Shown one piece after another: positions 56,907 through 64,000 of a stretch of 64,000 nucleotides of DNA (position 1 is the stretch's first letter; each line of letters opens with the position of its first letter). Origin of the DNA: Tulasnella sp. 424 (taxonomy: Eukaryota; Basidiomycota; Agaricomycetes; Cantharellales; Tulasnellaceae); the NCBI GenBank assembly GCA_019633425.1, contig WSUB01000101.1, forward strand, positions 89,926 through 153,925, given 5' to 3'. The notes under the pieces are model-generated. The model did not search any database. It saw nothing but the letters and a program-made list of their open reading frames with translations, and had not been told where the DNA came from. Both the position numbers and the translations under genes were made by a program.

Positions 56907-58123
56907 ATGGCTTCCTCGCAAGAGTCTTTTCATCAAATCCCCCTCCCCTCCCGCTGACCGACACCTCAACAGCCTGCGAGACAACTCCTCCAAGTCTGAA
57001 CTTGATAGCACTGATATTATGGCGAAGTACGTTGTATCCGAACTTCGGCACAAGGGATCCGCTCAGCTTATTGCTCCTGTAGTGTATCCAGTCAGAACGG
57101 AATCAAGGCGAACGGCGCGCCCGTACCTAGGGAAGTGCGTTGCTACGTGAGTGTTCCCGGGCTAAGGTTTCCACAACGCCCGCTCACTTCATTCATAGAT
57201 CGAGATTGAAATGTTAGGTGGTGTGAACAGAGTGGTTAGTCGAGACAGTAAGTGAACGGCTTGAGAGATCCTACCTTCCTTGACTCACCATTATCACTAG
57301 CCGCCTCCACGAACGGAGCCCGAAGGGTGGGGCGCATCAATCTGGTTCTCACACCCGACGAATCGCAAGAATTTGCAAACAAGTTTTACAAAGTGTGCGA
57401 AGACAGTTCGATCTCCAGGACCGCTACATTTGGCCTCCTTGAGAGGGTTGGTAACCGCTTACTCCTTTTGGCATTGCTGGCACTAACCTGAACTGCTCTC
57501 TCATCTTTAGCAAATCACAGGTGATTCTTCTACTTAACGCACGCGCCGAGTGAAACTAACAGATGACTTCAGTCGAGCTCACGGGAAATGGACCGCCGAC
57601 GAACTTAACAATGGGACCAACCAGGGCAAGGGCGGGCGGTTTGATGGGATTCTTCGGACGTGGAGATCCTGTGAAGGTTCCGGCGAGTACGGGAAATGCC
57701 GCCGCCGAAGGCACAGTGGATCCCAGTAGTTCTTTCTTCCCGAAGGCGGGATCGGGCCAGCGTAAACTTCGTCATGACGAGCCCTTTGTCCTTTCTGGCC
57801 GTCCAGGCTCATCAGAGGTAAGTTCAAACCATGTCTCCATAACAGATGTTTAACAGCGAGCTTTTCAGATTCTTATCAGCACCGAAGCTGCCACTTCCCT
57901 TGACGGACGGTGGGTTGTCTTCGGAAGAGTTGCCGACCAAGCCAGCGAAAATATCGTCAAAAGGATCAAAAGATACGCGGCTACCAATCAGAACAAGGTT
58001 TTCATTGCCTCGGCTGGGGTAGGGGACGCTCCAGGAAGTCCCCCTAAAACCGTGTCTGTCGCACCGGAACTTTCCACACCCGCGGGAAGCACATTGTCCT
58101 CTGGCCAGGTTGCAGCAACTTGA
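56907..58123 (+). CDS. Divergent cyclophilin-like protein, probably without isomerase activity
   Basis: Cyclophilins are peptidyl-prolyl isomerases with an eight-strand barrel. Exons inferred here join MASSQDLRDN, MANVSSQNGIKANGAPVPRE, VRCYIEIEMLGGVNRVVSRD, GARRVGRINLVLTPDESQEF then ANKFYKVCE (like GRI-x-x-EL...P.TA.NF..LC), a poorly conserved middle, and SLDGRWVVFGRVADQASENI (like LDG.HVVFG.V..G). The canonical FHR, QxGDF and QFFI active-site blocks are missing or altered; at the QFFI site the frame reads EILISTEAA. So it may be a pseudo-enzyme. Splicing at 57450-57563 has two options: skipping a 10-nt exon gives the only frame that reaches the C-terminal part without a stop. The cyclophilin call rests mainly on two blocks. 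Confidence 0.5.
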
Positions 58124-61004
58124 ACGGAAGCTGCGATCGTCGTCTCATGTTCCTACTTACACAATGTTGACCCCTCATGCTCCAAGATATATATATATGC
58201 CTTTCCTTTTCGAGTAGAGCCGGATCAGAGAATAATACTAAAAAGTCTGCCTCATGGAGCAAAAGTGTTCGACAGGACGCCTCATGAGACCAGGAATAGA
58301 AACCGGCAGCTCGGTCATTGCTAATTTGCCCGTAGAGCGCTCGTCGGTGGTGTGACCACAAGCGCCGTGAGAGGGGAAATCGAACGATACAACAACCCTA
58401 TTGATAAGGTGAAGGATTGCGGGGCGAAATTGAGCACAATGCATTCTGGACTAGCGAGGGCTGTTCGAAGTCATGCGTCGCCATGGAAAAAGAGTGATAA
58501 AGCACTGATTGCGCAAGCGAATTCTAGCCTCGCGCTGACTCATAGTGTACGGTTGACCTTGTCGATTGCGACTGGCCAATCAAGTTGTGCTACTAGCACG
58601 GAAATTGTATCAAAACTTTAACCCTGGGACCCCGGAACCACAGAGGTCCGAATAGAAGAACACAGTGCAGAGTAACCGCGGTGTAAAGGCACATGAAGTC
58701 AGGTCGGATCACTTTCAACGCCCAGGGAAGCAGGAGGCCGAGAACGCGGGATGAATAGCGCCAGTCGAATAATGGCACAATGATCGATCGATTGATAACA
58801 GATAGTAGATGACGAGTACAGCAATACGTACACAAAGTTGGCACGGTCAAATCCACATGAACCCCGTTTGTTGAGGTGCAAGGGGATCTGCCCGTGAAAA
58901 GTGAGGTGGGAGTTCTGACCTGAACTGCACCGAGCCACACCCAACAGTGTAGCGTATGCAACAACGTCTGAGACGGGTTGTGTCTGTGCTGCCTTTGTAC
59001 CCTGGCTGAGCCAACAAAATGGCAGAGGTCAAGAGACCCACCCTTCAGGAGGACCAGAGGCCCTCAAGAAGGACAGGCCGTTGGGGCCTCACCAGATGAA
59101 TTTTCGCGCGTGGCAGGTTGCATTGAACGAGGCAGGATGGACCGATGCAGCGAGATTTGAGCCATTCTGAAAGCGAGACCTGTTGAAATACCCCTCCACA
59201 ATCTGCGTTGGAAGGGACCATAAATAATAGGGAGAAGGTGAGACCAATTAGATGGAAGCGGGTCAAGCGTTGGTTGAGCTGTACGAGACGGTTGGGATGG
59301 TAGGATGAAGGGAATAGTTGGTTGCTTGCGTTGAGCTATATGAGGTGGATAAGTAGGTGGCTTGTGCTGCGGTGGGAAGGTGAAAGTGAAACGAATGCCG
59401 TCGCCGATGACGGTTGGGATTTCCACGTCGACAGGGGTGTTACACTGCTCTTAGCCAATAGTAGCGATAAGGCGCTTAAGCTTTCGCTCCGCGTTGTCCG
59501 CTCGGCCCGCGGCGTCCGGGCTAGTTTTAGTTGACCGGAGACTTTTCTTGTTTCGATCCCTTCGAGTTTCAGTATCGCCCGTAACCTACTGGTCCCTCCG
59601 AAATGACGGCACGCCTCGTCGTGATGCTCTTCACCACCGTCATCCTTTTGTCTGATCTATCATTCCTACCTGCTTTACCTATCGTGCGATTGCATGCCAA
59701 TTATCCTTGGAGATCTCTATCAGGTCAAGAGTACACTCGAGCGAATTCCATTCCATCTACATGCCTTGGCTCGATCCAAGGACTCAAGTGCATTTCCCCG
59801 AACCTGACGTCGTGCGAGAGGAAAATTCAGGTGATAAAAGTCTGGCTTATTGCGAGTGTTTATTTAGTGCTCACTTGACAAGCCGGGAGATACCGAATAT
59901 ACATCATGATGAGCAGATCCATTCCCTACCTAGCATCCAAACCACAGCTACTAGGCCTTGATTTTGTACAATAGGGGCGGCTTTATTGAAGGTGATTTTT
60001 GGTTCCACGAACTGGTGATGCGAACATCTCGGGCAGACTCGGAGACATGGCAGAGTAATATAATATTACTTCCTAATATTTGCACTTTGGTCCGATCCTA
60101 AGTAGCAAACCTCTCCCGTTTTCATCATCAATCGCCCCAATTTCTCAACAATCAACCTCGTTCTCTTCCCACCAAGACTTCACCCCACCAGCCGTCCCTT
60201 GTGCATAACCGTCTATGAGAAGGGGGGGGGGGGGGTTCGGGTGTACTCCCTTGCGCTCAGTCTGGTTACGCCTGGAGCTCTCATGAAGCGAAAAGCGGTG
60301 CAAGTATCTACGCAGATATCATATATATGTCTGCATGTATATTCTCTCATATCTAATAGACGAAGCAATCCAGAGTGAGCTCGAATCCTCAGGCACTGTA
60401 ACCTTGCAAACGCATCTGAGCAGATTCAGACTCGTTCTGAACTGCTGACCAACCAACAACGTTTCTTCCTGACTCATAGAGAGCAAGAACAATCCTGTTA
60501 TGCAGTCTACGCTGTCGGCCTTTCTCCCTCAGGTCCCGCTACCTCACCTACACAAAACTACGCTGAGGATCCTCTTGCCTCCTAACTCCGTTCGGTTCCC
60601 GCTGGCTGGGCTCCGTTTCTCCGACGTCGTTCCCACATGGAGGGCTGTGAGAAGGTGATGATCACGTGATGTGGCGTAGTGGCTTTGTTATCTCTGAATT
60701 CATTAATGCCGCAGCCACTGGCTCAACCCCTCTCTCATGTCCACCCAATTATACGCAGAGTAGTTTCTGATGATGTTTCGATCTCACAGGACTAATTCCC
60801 CGTCTACACCCCCAAATCTCGACCGCCCACGATTAATACTTATGCCTCGCTAATAGCCACCACCCTGATGAAGCGAATTCGACCTGTGGCGTAGGAAGCT
60901 CTTCTTAATTGCCCCAGTCGTCAATTATGATTCAATGTTCCTCCTATAAGGCTTTGTAGAGTGTTGAGTTTCCCCTTCTAGAATCGCAGTCGACTTCCCA
61001 AGCC
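58124..61004. other. Gene-poor stretch of 2.9 kb
   Basis: No family motif was found on either strand. Open frames at 59064-59426 (-, starts MEIPTVIGDGIRFTFTFPPQ) and 59603-59878 (+, starts MTARLVVMLFTTVILLSDLS, signal-peptide-like) are the best candidates, but neither shows spliceable continuation or known domains. A 14-G run lies at about 60222-60235. No transposase, LTR, inverted-repeat end or tRNA was recognised by eye. Confidence 0.4.
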
Positions 61005-61197
61005 ATGCCCCCAGAATCCCCCCCTAAGGCGTCGTTCGAGCCGCCGGACGCTCTCAAGATCTCCGACTCCGACACCGAATCCGACTCCGACTGGTTCGGC
61101 TGCGACGGATGGGACAAAGGATTACGGCTACCGCCATCCCCGCCCTCCAATGACCCCTATAAAACAATTCATGAGCACCGGTTTAGGCAAGTGTAAC
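61005..61197 (+). CDS. Possible small acidic protein, hypothetical
   Basis: An open frame begins MPPESPPKASFEPPDALKIS and continues through an Asp/Ser run (DSDTESDSDWFGCDGWDKG) to HEHRFRQV. The Asp-Ser run resembles a CK2-type acidic patch. It may splice from GTGTAA near 61192 to an acceptor near 61405, adding TRRLARAEQEKEAEG, but that intron is long for this window. No family is recognised, and it may not be a gene. Confidence 0.3.
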
Positions 61198-62148
61198 CCG
61201 CATGCCGTGCCGACCCGGCGTTTGGCGGGCCTCGAGTCCCGAAACGGCAATCTTCCCATTCCCAGCCTTTTTGTTGCCCTCACTTGTATTAAAAATTTCA
61301 ACCCCCTGTCCTTCAAAGCATCCATCCAATTTTAGACCGTGTATGTGAGCGAAATGGGGATTCAACTAATTATAAGGACATGGATAGGCGCTACATGATT
61401 GTCAGACGCGCAGATTGGCGCGCGCCGAGCAAGAGAAAGAAGCGGAAGGATAACAAAAAGGAGAGACAGAGTGGATTCAGTGGAACAGGTCTCGGACAGA
61501 CCCTATAACGATAAGCCGAGGGGCTTGATCGGGAGCCACTCAGATTCGGAGGAGTATTCGGATGGCAAGAGCGGGCGATCCGAGGGCAAGGAACGTTTGT
61601 CGCCCAACCTTTGGCATATGCCAACGACAGGTATCTGCACGAAAGGGCGCACAGAATCATGCGAGCCATTGTCCGTCTTATCCGGTGCGAGTTCGGGTCC
61701 GAACCAGGAGGAAGATGCGAAATTCGTTCCGAGCCCGCTGCCCGTTAACGTGCACCGGAAATGACCTTGAATGTAGGCTGATATTCCATTGGTGGTCGGA
61801 GGATGCCAAATTCGATTAGCTTATAGTCCAATCGGAGATTGCGGTGTCGTGAGCACGGGCAGACGCGGTCGTCGAGTTGTTCGGGCTGTTCCTCGCGCGT
61901 TTGACGCTGGGACCCTTCACAGCCATCTTTCCCACCAAACAGCCTCCCAAGCGCCGATCCCCGACATTCACTTCCCCCTTTTTTTTTCATCAAGGGATCG
62001 TCAATCACTTGCCAAATGTATCAAATATCATGCGAACAAGTTTAATGCAATGCATTTTGTGTATAAATACACCCAAGTCTTCCCCCCAACCAGCACTGCA
62101 TCCCCCATCTTCACCTTCGTCCTCTCTCTTCACCTCGAGTAGGCAGCC
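61198..62148. other. Upstream region of the GMC oxidoreductase gene
   Basis: It contains low-support open frames (61399-61764 +) and, near 62062, the AT-rich GTATAAATACA on the plus strand, a TATA-box match about 90 bp upstream of the GMC start codon. A pyrimidine-rich stretch follows to the ATG, as is typical for strong fungal promoters. Confidence 0.5.
62062..62069 (+). promoter_or_regulatory. TATA box of the GMC oxidoreductase gene
   Basis: TATAAATA within TGTGTATAAATACACC, about 85 bp before the ATG at 62149, followed by a CT-rich leader. Spacing and context fit a real core promoter. Confidence 0.6.
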
Positions 62149-64000
62149 ATGAAGATCCCCAACTTTGCACCGCTCGTCCTTTCGAACCTCTTTAGCTATT
62201 CCACCTCAGACCCCTCCGAGCAGGCAGCCCTTCTCAACGCTGCCTCTTCCACCGACCAACTCTATGCTCCAGAGCAAGCCGTCAACGACCTTCCAGCCTG
62301 CGACGCCCCTCAAATCCAGAGCAACCTCCAAGAAAGCACCTACGATGTAAGCAGATCCATTCGTCGTGGTGACGTGGCCTTGACGCTATTCCTCGTAACT
62401 AGTTCATAGTCGTTGGTGCCGGAGCAGGCGGAGGTCCCCTCGCTTCAAGACTTGCTTCAGAGGGCTACAGCACCTTGGTCGTCGAGGCAGGCAAGGATCA
62501 TGTGAGTCCCTCACGCTTTGCGAATCGTCTGATAACCTGACTGATACACGTCCTCTTCTTTTCCTCAGGTCACTTTCAACACCACCATCCCGCTCTACCT
62601 CATCCAAGCCACCGAAGATCCAGAAATGTACGTGCCACGTCTCCTTTCTTTCCTTGCGCTGCTCAATAACCTTTTCGCATCGCAGCTCCCTCGACTACTA
62701 CGTCAATCATTACCCCAAGGGAACCAAGTACGGCGATGTCAAGACCTGGTATCCTCGCTCTCAAGGTCTCGGCGGTTGCACCATCCACAACGCCCTCATC
62801 AACCTTATCCCCCACAAATGGGACTTTGATCAACTCCAGCAAACCTTCAACGACGAGAACTGGAGCTGGGAGAACATGGCCAAGTATTACAGCAGAGTCG
62901 AGAACAACCTTTGGCTTCCCTCTGGTCTTGGACTGCCCATTGGACATGGCTACGGAGGATGGTTGAGCACCCAGTTGCCACCGACCTCGTAAGTGTAATC
63001 AGTCGACGTTTGCTGGCACCCCATCTCACACACCCTATCTCGTCCAGACTCTTGACGGATTATCCCGACCAACAGCTCGTCGATCTCGTCACTGCTATCC
63101 GCACTGGGCGCCAACCAGTTGTCAACGAGGACTACAACGACTGGAGAAATGACCAAGCCGAAGGTGGATCCTGGATCACCCTCACCAAACAGGCTAACGG
63201 AACTCGGTAGGTGGCTCTCTACATAACAAGTATAGCCTCATACCGACTCATGCCTGCTCTTCCTGCTTGCAGCTCGAGCGTCCGCGACCGTCTTATGGAC
63301 GTCCACAACCAACGCCCTCGTCTTCTCAAGTTCGCTTTCGAGTCTTGGGCTACCAAGGTTCTTACCTGCAAGACGTCGGACAACAAAGTCAAGGCCTACG
63401 GTGTCGAAGCTCTTCAAGGAGAATATCTCAACCCCGTCGCGAACAAGTTCAAGGGCAAGGGCAAAGGTATCGAGCGTGTCAGGAGATGGTATGCGAAGAA
63501 AGAGGTCATCTTGAGCGCCGGTCCTTTCGAGACCCCCAAGTTGTTGATGGTGTGTAAATGGTTCACCGATATTACTAGTAAACCTTGCTGACGGTCGCGG
63601 TTGTACAGCACTCTGGCATTGGTGACCGCGACCATCTCAAAAAATACAACATCAAACCTCTCGTTCACTCTCCCGGTGTCGGACAAAACTTGCAAGGTGA
63701 GGTGCCATTGATGTACAGAGCGTCGAGCCACTCGCTAACTTCGGATACTTGCAGATCGCGTGGAAGAGACTACCGTCTTCACTCTTAAGCAACCCCACGT
63801 CGTCTTCCAGAACTGCACTTTCGGCTACAACCCGGCCACAGATCCCTGCCTCGCTGAATGGTTCGCCAACGGTATGTCTGGGCTCAGGTCTTGACCCGAG
63901 GTCATACCTTTCTCACAACCTTTCTCTCACAGGTCGCAAGAACCTTTACGCCGCCGGTGCCGCTCTCTATGCTTGGAGCTACAAATCTTCCCGTAAGCGG
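62149..64000 (+). CDS. GMC-family FAD oxidoreductase, 5' part only
   Basis: Glucose-methanol-choline enzymes oxidise alcohols or sugars with FAD; in wood and litter fungi many are secreted and make H2O2. The gene starts at 62149 (MKIPNFAPLVLSNLF, a weak signal-like start) and leaves the window at 64000. Exons give the dinucleotide motif FIVVGAGAGGGPLASRLASE then TLVVEAGKDH, SLDYYVNHYPKGTKYGDVKT, the GMC signature WYPRSQGLGGCTIHNALINL, VRDRLMDVHNQRPRLLKFAF, KKEVILSAGPFETPKLLMHS (second signature), GIGDRDHLKKYNI and SPGVGQNLQDRVEETTVFTL. The C-terminal substrate domain with the catalytic His pair is outside. Precise substrate class (aryl-alcohol oxidase, dehydrogenase or other) cannot be set from this half. 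Acidic region and NxS/T sites fit secretion. Confidence 0.9.

Overview
The window is nuclear DNA from a filamentous fungus, most likely an agaricomycete (mushroom-type basidiomycete). Nearly every gene is cut by many introns of about 45-75 nt with GT-AG ends and CTAAC/CTGAC-like branch sites. Genes lie close together on both strands, and several families (the multi-pass membrane protein at 10.3-12.5 kb, the F-box/LRR protein, the CFEM-GPI proteins) have a basidiomycete look. The species cannot be named from sequence alone. Gene models were spliced by hand from frame, splice consensus and family motifs, so exon edges are inferences.

Layout. 0-10 kb: start of an NC2-beta gene (runs off the left edge), SmF, a small unknown protein, a 4'-phosphopantetheinyl transferase, an FBXO21-like F-box/transglutaminase-like/YccV-like protein and mitochondrial aspartyl-tRNA synthetase. 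10-16 kb: an unknown multi-pass membrane protein and a tail-anchored fatty aldehyde dehydrogenase. 17-23 kb: four tandem CFEM-domain, GPI-anchored wall/membrane proteins on the minus strand. Two of them sit in a recent segmental duplication, and a third class has lost the usual haem-ligand aspartate. 23.5-28 kb: a lactonase-type beta-propeller and an F-box/LRR protein with a hydrophobic N-terminus.

28-58 kb is dense housekeeping DNA: Gpn3 GTPase, a Cdc15/Imp2-type F-BAR-SH3 protein, p115/Uso1 tether, an RluA-type pseudouridine synthase, COPI zeta, a stand-alone NIF3/YqfO-like domain, ATP synthase subunit j, an Ecm11-like protein, a DUF1640 (Fmp32/MCUR1-like) mitochondrial protein, PYM, GH2 beta-mannosidase, mitochondrial bL19, an Ivy1-like membrane-bending protein, a saccharopine-dehydrogenase-like oxidoreductase, a DUF2235 hydrolase and a divergent cyclophilin. 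58-62 kb is gene-poor. The window ends inside a GMC oxidoreductase.

Many genes form head-to-head pairs with short shared promoters: NC2-beta/SmF, FBXO21-like/AspRS, Gpn3/F-BAR, Ecm11-like/DUF1640, PYM/beta-mannosidase and bL19m/Ivy1-like. Themes recur (mitochondrial function, vesicle traffic and septation), but apart from the CFEM array there is no biosynthetic cluster, and I saw no transposon, CRISPR array, rRNA or convincing tRNA. The best candidates for new biology are the CFEM array, the zero-gap ATP18/NIF3-like junction, the degenerate cyclophilin and the unknown membrane protein.
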